DNA of 64,000 nucleotides from Blastocatellia bacterium UBA7656. Lineage in GTDB: Bacteria > Acidobacteriota > Blastocatellia > UBA7656. The notes below the pieces were generated by a model. That model was not told the DNA's origin, made no database searches, and saw only the letters and a list, made by a program, of their open reading frames with translations. Both the position numbers and the translations under genes were made by a program. This document shows positions 34,579 through 41,048 of this stretch, in pieces. The stretch is from the NCBI GenBank assembly GCA_002483445.1, contig DLHY01000143.1, positions 92,411-156,410 on the forward strand. The letters run 5' to 3'. Within the stretch, counting starts at the first letter, position 1; each line of letters opens with the position of its first letter.

Positions 34579-34591
34579 TGTCTGTTGTAAG
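34579..34591 (+). promoter_or_regulatory. TGTCTGTTGTAAG motif, second copy before the frameshifted small protein
   Basis: The sequence TGTCTGTTGTAAG is identical to that at 30918-30930 over 13 nt. It lies 84 nt after the copy at 34495. No CTGAA is present at the matching upstream distance, so the GTCTGTTGTA part alone may be functional. Confidence 0.45.
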
Positions 34592-34740
34592 TGAGTGATC
34601 GAAGTTTTATCGCACATTATGCGAACGGAGAAAACCCCGCTCGCCCGATAATCAAATTGAGCCGGAGCAGGTTGTGATTTATTCGAAAACCTCTCGACGG
34701 CGTAAGGAGTTGAAACATTCGCATCAGGGAGGATGAGTAA

Positions 34741-35136
34741 TATGAAATCGCCGGGTTTTGCGCTGACGACGATTGTCTGTCTTTTTGATTCCATCAGTCA
34801 AAGATACCGCTGTCATCGCCGCACCGGCAGCCCCTACGGTTTCAGGCGATGTGACTATCGATTGTCCGGGCGTTCCGGCAGGCACGAGGGCTTCCATCAC
34901 TGCGACTTCAGGCTCGTGCGTGGACAATTGCACAGGGCTGGGAGGCACGGCAACCTTCAGTTCAAGCGGGATTGCAAAGACCACCCTGAGCGTGACCTGC
35001 TCCAGTCTTTCGTCTCTGACAGGATGCGAGTTTACCGCCTACGGAAGGAAGCACAGTGACGAAATTCAAGGCCGCAATCAAAAGGACAAGGACAAGGAGC
35101 GGAGCGACCGTATACACACTGGATTTCAAGTGTTGA
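34741..35136 (+). pseudogene. Small cysteine-rich exported protein, broken by two frameshifts
   Basis: The signal peptide (MKSPGFALTTIVCLF) is read in one frame from the ATG at 34741, with GGGAGG upstream. The mature part (LIPSVKDTAVIAAPAAPTVS, DVTIDCPGVPAGT, GSCVDNCTGLGGTATF, TCSSLSSLTGCEF) continues in the -1 frame, consistent with loss of one T in the run at 34781-34785. A second shift near 35043-35050 restores a C-terminus, GSTVTKFKAAIKR to GATVYTLDFKC, that matches the paralogue at 36531 in ending KC. Either the gene is decayed or the assembly has two indels. The cysteine pattern is the same as in the intact paralogue. Confidence 0.72.
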
Positions 35137-35201
35137 GCAGGCAATTCAAAAATTCCCGGAGAGTGTGAAACAGGAATACGATTCGCGCTTTCGAGCGATT
35201 C

Positions 35202-35245
35202 CTGAACAAAATTTCTCTCGTCCATCGGAATCGTCTGTTGTATGG
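35202..35245 (+). promoter_or_regulatory. CCTGAAC with GTCTGTTGTATG motif before the lipoprotein gene
   Basis: CTGAA at 35202-35206 and GTCTG at 35233-35237 are again separated by 26 nt. TGAAC at 35203 is followed after 18 nt by CGGAAT, so the site also resembles the TGAAC-N18-CGCGTW promoter class. It may be a hybrid site that links the two motif families. Confidence 0.5.
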
Positions 35246-35288
35246 GAGTGAGACAGTTTCCGACACCTGTTTGTAAAAGGAGATCATA

Positions 35289-35981
35289 GTGAAGAAACCG
35301 ATTGGCTTGATCGTAGCGCTGATTTTTTCATCCCTGACCGGCGCGTGCAGTCGCTCGCAGGAAACTTCGACAGTCGCAAGCGTCAGGGACGCCGGACACA
35401 GACGCTATCAGATAGAGTCGGGCATCGTTGAGTATCAGATGAGCGGCGGCCAGAATGGGAGCGAGACCATCTACTTCGACCGATGGGGAATGCGCGAAGC
35501 GAAATACACCCGGACGGAAATCTCCTTTTCGGGAATCACTCAGAAAACCAACACCCTGACTTTGATCGACGGCGAATGGATATATGTCCTCGATATGGAC
35601 AAAAGAACCGGGACCAAAACGAAAAACACTCTGCTCAAAACCATAGCCGAGAAAACGGGCAAAAAAGATTTCGGCGAGATAGGCGAACAGATGCTGCGAG
35701 ATATGGGCGGAGAAAAAATCGGCTCGGAAGAGATCGCGGGCAAGCCGTGCGATGTCTGGGAAGTCAAACGGCTGGGCAGCAGAAGCTGGGTATGGAAATC
35801 GATAGCGTTGAAAACTCAGGTGAAGCTGGGCGGACTTGAAATGACCAGCGTGGCGACTCTTATAGAAGAAGGCGTTTCCATCCCCGATGACAAGTTCGCT
35901 CTCCCGTCAGATGTCAATATCATCGAGTCTGAGGGGATCGACAAGGCGCTGCGAGACGCAAAAGGTAAAACCGGGAAATGA
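35289..35981 (+). CDS. Exported lipoprotein, DUF4412-like
   Basis: The 230-residue product from a GTG start (AAAGGAG upstream) begins MKKPIGLIVALIFSSLTGAC, with lipobox LTGAC, so it is anchored by a lipid at Cys20. The mature part (GIVEYQMSGGQNGSETIYFD, RWGMREAKY, GEWIYVLDMDKRTGTKTKN, AGKPCDVWEVKR, VWKSIALKTQVKLGG) follows the beta-rich pattern of outer-membrane lipoprotein-carrier-like or DUF4412 proteins. It overlaps the next small exported gene by 4 nt and is therefore co-translated with it. It may bind a lipid or serve as a surface sensor in the CHAT cluster. Confidence 0.8.
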   Translation: MKKPIGLIVALIFSSLTGACSRSQETSTVASVRDAGHRRYQIESGIVEYQMSGGQNGSETIYFDRWGMREAKYTRTEISFSGITQKTNTLTLIDGEWIYVLDMDKRTGTKTKNTLLKTIAEKTGKKDFGEIGEQMLRDMGGEKIGSEEIAGKPCDVWEVKRLGSRSWVWKSIALKTQVKLGGLEMTSVATLIEEGVSIPDDKFALPSDVNIIESEGIDKALRDAKGKTGK

Positions 35982-36355
35982 AAACCCATGTGATTCAAGC
36001 CGCGCTGCTGATCGGGCTTTTCGCCTGCGTAACCGGCGCTATCAATGCGAAGGATGCGACCTTCAGGATAAAGGCTGGCAATTCGGCGCTTCCGGAAGGC
36101 GCGAGAATCGATGTGAGCGTGGGAGGCGAAGGCTGCGATTGCGCGGCTGGGGAAGCGAGCGGAAGAGTCGACAATCGCGGCTATGCGACCGTCATCCTTC
36201 GCTCTTCATGCGCATCGGTCGATGTAGCTAAGTGCAGGGCGATGGCTCGCGCAGAGATCGTTTCAGGCGGCGTCAGAACCGTATACAAAGGCAGCGCGAG
36301 GCTCACGCAGATCACCAACGGCCCTTATGTCAGCACGGTCATACTCATCCCCTGA
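35978..36355 (+). CDS. Small cysteine-containing exported protein (family member 2)
   Basis: The 125-residue protein has a Sec signal (MKTHVIQAALLIGLFACVTG) and a mature domain with GCDCAAG and SSCASVDVAKCRA. The second pair is spaced as in the proteins at 36531 (DCTVSDLGNCE) and 34741 (TCSSLSSLTGCE), and the preceding G-x-A-T-V-I-L fits the same position, so the three are probably distant paralogues. It overlaps the lipoprotein gene by 4 nt. The function is unknown. The AT-rich inverted repeat after it could act as a weak terminator. Confidence 0.75.
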   Translation: MKTHVIQAALLIGLFACVTGAINAKDATFRIKAGNSALPEGARIDVSVGGEGCDCAAGEASGRVDNRGYATVILRSSCASVDVAKCRAMARAEIVSGGVRTVYKGSARLTQITNGPYVSTVILIP

Positions 36356-36377
36356 TCGCGAAAAAATATTTTTCTCG
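36355..36377 (+). terminator. AT-rich hairpin after the small exported gene
   Basis: GCGAAAAAAT can pair with ATTTTTCTCGC in the sequence just downstream of the stop. It is short and A/T-rich. It may terminate the lipoprotein/small-protein transcript before the next GTCTGTTGTA motif at 36401. Confidence 0.35.
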
Positions 36378-36399
36378 CCCGGTCTCAGGTTGAAAAAAA

Positions 36400-36412
36400 A
36401 GTCTGTTGTAGA
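36400..36412 (+). promoter_or_regulatory. AGTCTGTTGTAGA motif before small protein 3
   Basis: GTCTGTTGTA at 36401-36410 matches the leader motif of the other cluster genes. The region upstream is A-rich (TTGAAAAAAAA) and has no CTGAA at the 26-nt position. The downstream ATG is 121 nt away. Confidence 0.45.
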
Positions 36413-36530
36413 TCGATGAGCGAAGTAATGTCGGACGGCTCAAATGGCGCATCGCTGTCGGGAGTTGCGTCAGGAAGGTATTCGATCAGGTTGAGAGAAG
36501 GAAAGGTCATAAACTGAAAAGGAGAAAATC

Positions 36531-36935
36531 ATGAAGTCATTGCTCAGATTCGCTATCGCGCTTGTTACAGTATCTTGCTTTGTCGCGCTGTCATCGGTCA
36601 GAGAGACGGCTGCCCTAGCGGCTCCTGTGTTCGCGGTGATCAATGTTGAAATCGACTGCCCCGGCCACGCCAACAAGGGAACGGTGGCTTCCATAACTCT
36701 GGTGGGAAGACCGGGCAGACTATGTCCGGAGGCTTGTTTCAAGGGAAGCGGCGGAAAGGCGACATTCAACGGAAGCGGTAAGGCCAGCACGACTATCTAT
36801 CCCGATTGCACGGTCAGCGATCTGGGAAACTGCGAGGTCGTCGCCTTCTGGCAGGACCCGAGCGGAAACGTCATCAGGAGGCAGGGCGCCATAGACAGGC
36901 GCATAACTCCTCCCAAAGCCATCATCAAATGCTGA
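36531..36935 (+). CDS. Small cysteine-rich exported protein (family member 3, intact)
   Basis: The 134-residue protein has a signal peptide (MKSLLRFAIALVTVSCFVAL) and a mature domain with about six cysteines in IDCPGH, RLCPEACFKGSGGKATFNGS, YPDCTVSDLGNCE and the terminal IKC. It starts with MKS and ends KC like the frameshifted copy at 34741, and it shares IDCPG, an ASIT motif and GGxATF with it. AAAGGAG lies 8 nt before the ATG. A beta-sandwich with disulfides is a plausible fold. It may be a secreted effector, a substrate or an adhesive protein of the CHAT cluster; there is no direct evidence. Confidence 0.78.
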   Translation: MKSLLRFAIALVTVSCFVALSSVRETAALAAPVFAVINVEIDCPGHANKGTVASITLVGRPGRLCPEACFKGSGGKATFNGSGKASTTIYPDCTVSDLGNCEVVAFWQDPSGNVIRRQGAIDRRITPPKAIIKC

Positions 36936-37031
36936 ATCTCATTGGCGGGCTTGGCAGTCATGGTGATCCGGTTTGGAGTTATTGATGTCATCCGTGATGA
37001 TGACAAGAGATGATGAAAATCGGTTGTAGTT

Positions 37032-37193
37032 CTGGCTGATGGTCTTTGAAAAATAATGCGACCGGTTTCAGCCCCAATGGGGCGGCAGTATGACAGCCCG
37101 GGCCAACGGCCTGGGTACGAACCGTTACACATCGCAAGCCCTGTAAGGGCGTCTCTAACTGGTTTCATTATTTTTTCAAAGACCATCAGCCGG
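37032..37193. repeat. Inverted-repeat element with 27-bp arms (MITE- or REP-like)
   Basis: CTGGCTGATGGTCTTTGAAA, extended to 37058, is the near-perfect inverse of 37166-37192, which ends CAAAGACCATCAGCCGG. The interior contains the palindromic blocks GCCCCAATGGGGC, CCCGGGCCAACGGCCTGGG and CCCTGTAAGGG, which resemble REP-like elements of other bacterial phyla. It separates small protein 3 from the secretin-like gene. Open frames inside it are spurious. Confidence 0.75.
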
Positions 37194-37258
37194 AAGCTCG
37201 CGCCCGTAAAAACTTCCGCCTCAAGCCGGGACTACGAACTTTTCCAGAGGAGGCCATT

Positions 37259-37627
37259 GTGAACAGATCGAAAATATCTCTAGTCGGCGCGCTTATCGCA
37301 GTCGCGTTTCTTGCGGCTTCAGCGACGCGATTGCCCGCAGCGGCAATCGCGCAGAGAAGATCGAAGCCTAAGATCGTACACCTGACCAGAGATGCCGCCG
37401 TCAATGGCTTCACTGTCCAGACGATCAACAACAAGTTCATATTCCAGGCCATCAACGTCCGCCATCCCGATACGGGAATGCGGCTCGAAGGCCATCACGA
37501 CGCTGAGTTGTTCTGCAACGTGCCAGTGTTCAGGAGGCTCCTGTTTAATAAAGGCGATTCCGAACGTACTCGCGTCAAATGCCTGCTCGTGATGGTGACT
37601 CCGAGGATCATAATCAACGAAGAGTAA
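37259..37627 (+). CDS. Small exported protein with secretin-like C-terminal motif
   Basis: The 122-residue protein from a GTG start (GAGGAGG upstream) begins MNRSKISLVGALIAVAFLAA, a Sec signal. The C-terminal 35 residues (CNVPVFRRLLFNKGDSERTR, then CLLVMVTPRIIINE) resemble the last beta-strands of type II/III secretins, where VPxLGxLF is followed by LLxFVTPRI. The rest of a secretin is absent. It could be an adaptor that joins a secretin pore, or a domain reused by shuffling. It is 5 nt upstream of the VWA gene and probably co-translated with it. Confidence 0.65.
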   Translation: MNRSKISLVGALIAVAFLAASATRLPAAAIAQRRSKPKIVHLTRDAAVNGFTVQTINNKFIFQAINVRHPDTGMRLEGHHDAELFCNVPVFRRLLFNKGDSERTRVKCLLVMVTPRIIINEE

Positions 37628-37632
37628 AATCG

Positions 37633-38760
37633 ATGAAGAAAAAGTTGATCATTCTGCTCTGCGCCGCCATCGCTTTTCTGTCGGCAAACTTTCTGACACC
37701 TGATGTCGCCGCGCAGAAAGCCGATGGCCTATACATAATATTCGACGCTTCAGGCTCGATGATGGGACTCCTTTCTGATCGCTCGCGCAAGATAGACGCG
37801 GCCAAAAGCGCGGTCGAAAATTTTCTCGCGAGAGATTTCCGCGGATACGAAATCGCGCTTCGCGTCTACGGCCACCGTAGAAAAGAGGACTGCGCGGATT
37901 CAGAACTGCTCATCCCGTTCGGCCCGTCGGAAAAAGTCGCCCCCGCGCTCAAAAGCGCGATCAATCGCATCAATGCCGTCGGGCGCACTCCCATCACGTA
38001 CAGCCTTGAGCAGGCGTTGAAGGATTTCGGCGACCGCGCGGGCGAAATCATCCTCATCAGCGACGGCATAGAATCGTGCGAGGCCGATCCCTGCGCGCTT
38101 GTGCGCGAGTGGAAAAACAGGAATGTGAAAATCCGCGTTCACGTCGTGGGACTCGGACTCGAAGAAAAAGAGCGCGCCGCGCTTCGCTGCATATCCGAAG
38201 CGGCAGGCACAGAGTACCGAGACGCCTCATCCACCGCGACGCTTGCAGAAGAATTGGGCCGGATTCAAAGTAAACCCATCACATCTGTCTCAGGCGTGAA
38301 AGTGACGGTGAAGATGACAGCCTCCGGGTCGGGCCTCTGGTTTCGCGGAAACTACGAGCTATGGCAAAACGGCGAGAAGAAATATCTCGTGCATGTGATA
38401 AACGGCGCTGTGGTCGCGCCGGGAGTCTATGACATTCATCTTCCGAATCGACTCACGCCTTATGTCAAAAAAGGCGTAGAGGTGACTGACCGTGAGGGGC
38501 AGCATTTCGATATAACCGTCCCGGTCGGGCATGTGACATTCGTTTATCAGAGGGCGGACGGGAGCCGCGACAAAGATGATCGCTGTTTTATGAGCCGCGC
38601 GGATGGCAATGAAAGAATTTTCAAAATGTCGGGCGAGCGTCACCCTCTCACTCCTGGGCGTTACACAGTCACGGGATGGAGTCAGAAAGGAAACTACGAA
38701 CGAATCACGTTCGAGATCCGGGAAGGCGAAGATAAAACGGTCGCGCTCAGGGCGAGATAG
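37633..38760 (+). CDS. Exported von Willebrand factor A domain protein
   Basis: The 375-residue protein begins MKKKLIILLCAAIAFLSANF (Sec signal). The VWA domain at about 28-220 has the MIDAS motif DASGSMMG (D38), a Thr in VGRTPITYS and the third metal motif SDGIESCEADPCAL with an added cysteine pair. The C-terminal half consists of beta-rich segments (VKVTVKMTASGSGLWFRGNY, HVINGAVVAPGVYDIHLP, TPGRYTVTGWSQKGNY). The start at 37633 is chosen because the longer frame begins inside the previous gene. It probably binds a metal-dependent protein ligand in the periplasm. It closes the CHAT cluster. Confidence 0.88.
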   Translation: MKKKLIILLCAAIAFLSANFLTPDVAAQKADGLYIIFDASGSMMGLLSDRSRKIDAAKSAVENFLARDFRGYEIALRVYGHRRKEDCADSELLIPFGPSEKVAPALKSAINRINAVGRTPITYSLEQALKDFGDRAGEIILISDGIESCEADPCALVREWKNRNVKIRVHVVGLGLEEKERAALRCISEAAGTEYRDASSTATLAEELGRIQSKPITSVSGVKVTVKMTASGSGLWFRGNYELWQNGEKKYLVHVINGAVVAPGVYDIHLPNRLTPYVKKGVEVTDREGQHFDITVPVGHVTFVYQRADGSRDKDDRCFMSRADGNERIFKMSGERHPLTPGRYTVTGWSQKGNYERITFEIREGEDKTVALRAR

Positions 38761-38849
38761 AGTGTGAGTCTGCGCTGAAGGTTGCAGAGATAGGAAAGCC
38801 ATCGGTTTGCGACACGTGAAGCTGTGCGCCCACGAGATTAGGCGGCGTT

Positions 38850-38915
38850 GAGAGTACCGACTTTAGTCGGTAGACTTCGAGTTTCAAGACAGCCGACTGA
38901 AGTCGGTACTCTGAA
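38850..38915. repeat. Double palindrome ACCGACTTTAGTCGGT / CCGACTGAAGTCGG in inverted orientation
   Basis: GAGAGTACCGACTTTAGTCG at the left is the inverse of a right part containing GACTGAAGTCGGTACTCTGA. Each half is itself a palindrome. The element lies between the VWA gene and the promoter of the second DUF4394 gene, and may both terminate and insulate. Confidence 0.7.
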
Positions 38916-38974
38916 CATTTTTGCGGGTCGCCCCCGCGCGCAGGTCTCTCATACCACCAAAAAAATTTCCTGCC

Positions 38975-39003
38975 TGAACTTTTTTTCCTCTGAAACTCGC
39001 GTA
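38975..39003 (+). promoter_or_regulatory. ECF-type promoter candidate TGAAC-N18-CGCGTA
   Basis: TGAAC at 38975-38979 and CGCGTA at 38998-39003 are 18 nt apart and are preceded by CCTGCC. The whole block is highly similar to 28531-28563 and 40781-40812. The ATG of the DUF4394 lipoprotein is 37 nt further, a normal leader length. Confidence 0.7.
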
Positions 39004-39039
39004 TTATCTATGGCAATTTCAAAAGGAGGTCGCCCCGAT

Positions 39040-40434
39040 ATGAAAAAGATATTGTTTGCCCTATTGAGCCTGATGATTTCCATCCCGTTCATCGGTTGTT
39101 CAACAAGTTTCTCTGCTCCTGCTCTCGCTGATGAAGTTGATTTCATCGTCGTCACCGATGACAACTTTCTGGCTGGATTCAACAGCGCCTCGCCCGAATC
39201 TCCCGTTTTTTCATTGCCTGTAACAGGGCTTAACACGGGTGAAACGATAAAGGCCATAGAGTTCATCTCTGGAATGAACAAGATTTTAGTCATAACCAGT
39301 CTGGGCATAACTCGTGAGATCGACATAGCGACGGGCGCGGCTCGCTCGATAGGCTCGATTCCATCCTCTCTCGTCGGTCAGAGTCAGGGATACGATTTCG
39401 ATCCTGTCCGCAAGATACTTCGCCTTATCAACGACGCCGGACAGAACATCCAGATAGATCTCAACACCGGAACTATAGAGGATATAGACCCGATGCCTGT
39501 TTACGCTCCCGGCCAGCCGAACACCGGGGAGAAGCTGAACATAATCGGGCTTGCTTATAACAACAACAACCCGGACGCAACCTCCACGAAACTTTTCGCC
39601 TTCGACAACGGCAAAAAGAATCTGGTCACTACCGACAACGCCGTTGCTGCGAACTGGTCTGTGGTAGCGGCTCTGGATTTCAACGCAGACGGCAACAATC
39701 TCGGATTCGACATCGCGCCCGGCGCGAACACTGCGCTGATGGCGACGAAGCTGGTCAACGACCTTTTGCCGAAGCTTTTCTATATCGATCTCCAGACCGG
39801 CAGCGCGGTCGAGATAGGCTCGATCGGTTTGAACAAGAACATAACCGGGATGGCTGTGATCACGACTTTCACTGACAGTTCGCTCAACACATCGCGCAAA
39901 CTGCCCCTGGGAGGAGAAAACACGACGAAGGCTACTGTGCTTTCCAACAGCCAGCCGGTTGCCAATGCGCCAATTGATTTTCGCGTCTTCGAAGGCCCGA
40001 ACACAGGGCAGACCGGAACCGCGAACACCAACGCTCAGGGCGAAGCCAGTTTCGTTTACCGGAGCAACGGTCAGAAGGGAACGGATTCGATCATCGCCAC
40101 TGGCGCGGCTGATGGGAAGAAGTTCCTGAGCCTCGGTACGACGGAATGGACGGACGGGCCTATCATAGTAAGCGTCGAGGTGACAGGAAAAAACCTCACC
40201 CTTCGAGGGTTCAACTTCACGCGCGACGACCAGGTGGAGGTCAACGGCGAAATGGTGAGCAAGACCAAATTCAAAAACACTTTCAAGCTGGTGGCCAAAA
40301 ACGCGCGCAATAAACTTTTCGTCTGCTCTCCGGGCGAGCAGCCGAAAACGAATACCGTCAGGGTGTTCCGCAACCCTCTCGGCGCTCCTGCCCCTCCTGT
40401 TCAGGACACGTCGGCCTTTGCAACCTGTCCGTGA
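39040..40434 (+). CDS. Exported DUF4394 lipoprotein with Big-1-like and IPT/TIG-like domains
   Basis: The 464-residue product begins MKKILFALLSLMISIPFIGC with a lipobox-like FIGC. DUF4394 covers about 30-300 (FIVVTDDNFLAGFNSASPES, LNTGETIKAIEFISGMNKIL, DFDPVRKILRLINDAGQNIQ, GLAYNNNNPDATSTKLFAFD). A Big-1-like repeat (LPLGGENTTKATVLSNSQPV, NTGQTGTANTNAQGEASFVY) and an IPT-like domain (GPIIVSVEVTGKNLTLRGFN) follow. The start at 39040 has AAAAGGAGG upstream; the longer frame to 38848 runs through the repeat. It is paralogous to 28646. It is probably an outer-membrane adhesive or structural lipoprotein. Confidence 0.87.
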   Translation: MKKILFALLSLMISIPFIGCSTSFSAPALADEVDFIVVTDDNFLAGFNSASPESPVFSLPVTGLNTGETIKAIEFISGMNKILVITSLGITREIDIATGAARSIGSIPSSLVGQSQGYDFDPVRKILRLINDAGQNIQIDLNTGTIEDIDPMPVYAPGQPNTGEKLNIIGLAYNNNNPDATSTKLFAFDNGKKNLVTTDNAVAANWSVVAALDFNADGNNLGFDIAPGANTALMATKLVNDLLPKLFYIDLQTGSAVEIGSIGLNKNITGMAVITTFTDSSLNTSRKLPLGGENTTKATVLSNSQPVANAPIDFRVFEGPNTGQTGTANTNAQGEASFVYRSNGQKGTDSIIATGAADGKKFLSLGTTEWTDGPIIVSVEVTGKNLTLRGFNFTRDDQVEVNGEMVSKTKFKNTFKLVAKNARNKLFVCSPGEQPKTNTVRVFRNPLGAPAPPVQDTSAFATCP

Positions 40435-40467
40435 GATAGTACCCCTACGCGGCAAAGCTGATGGGGT

Positions 40468-40716
40468 AGCATTACTTTTTCGGTAGTCATGAAAAAGTAA
40501 TGCTCAAACCCGGAGGGCGGCTCGCCCGCCTGACTCGCAATAGCGAACTGCGAGGCAAGGAAAACCTTTTGGGTCTAAGGAGTTGCAGTCGCACGAATGC
40601 GTGAGAGAAGCGGGCGAGCCAAGAAGTGTACTCACTACCCGCGCTCCCAGCAACAGAGGTTTCTTTTCTCGCAACCTTCAGCATTACCTTTTCATGACTG
40701 CCACTTTTTCATTGCC
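40468..40716. repeat. Composite element: palindromic AGCATTACTTTTT hairpins in inverted orientation
   Basis: The left hairpin at 40468-40504 (AGCATTACTTTTT pairs with AAAAAGTAATGCT) is repeated in inverted form at 40680-40716 with changes. Between them lies GGCGGCTCGCCCGCC and a matching GCGGGCGAGCC. The layout is that of a MITE with palindromic ends. It lies after the DUF4394 lipoprotein gene. Confidence 0.65.
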
Positions 40717-40783
40717 GCCAAGTTTCTGATTCGTCTGCCCTGATGGCAGGCTTTTGCCAGACAGGAAAAATTCTGTTCCCGCC

Positions 40784-40812
40784 TGAACATTTCTGCCTGC
40801 GGTTTTCGCGTT
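40784..40812 (+). promoter_or_regulatory. ECF-type promoter candidate TGAAC-N18-CGCGTT
   Basis: TGAAC at 40784-40788 and CGCGTT at 40807-40812 are 18 nt apart, preceded by CCCGCC. It is the third copy of the motif. The start codon of the cytochrome gene is about 235 nt further, which leaves a long leader of unknown role. Confidence 0.6.
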
Positions 40813-41048
40813 ATGTAGAGAAGGATTGATATCTGGCCTCAAAGCCGTGCCGAGCAAAGATTCATCGAGGGGATAAATCGCAAGGTTCAACAGAGATGGC
40901 AAAGCAGCAGGGACTGCTGAGGATATGGGTATGAACCATTCGCGATATTTCCGGCGATCAACTTCGCCGGACTGCCGCGATACGTGTCTTCAGTCACGTT
41001 GCCTCTGCACTGCACTCTGAAAACCGATATTGAAACGGAGGTACATTC

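Noticed and set aside
36797..37186. 129-residue minus-strand frame
   Set aside because: It runs through the REP-like element at 37032-37193 and is antisense to a small exported protein.
39286..40455. 389-residue antisense open frame
   Set aside because: It is opposite the DUF4394 lipoprotein; no motif or start signal supports it.
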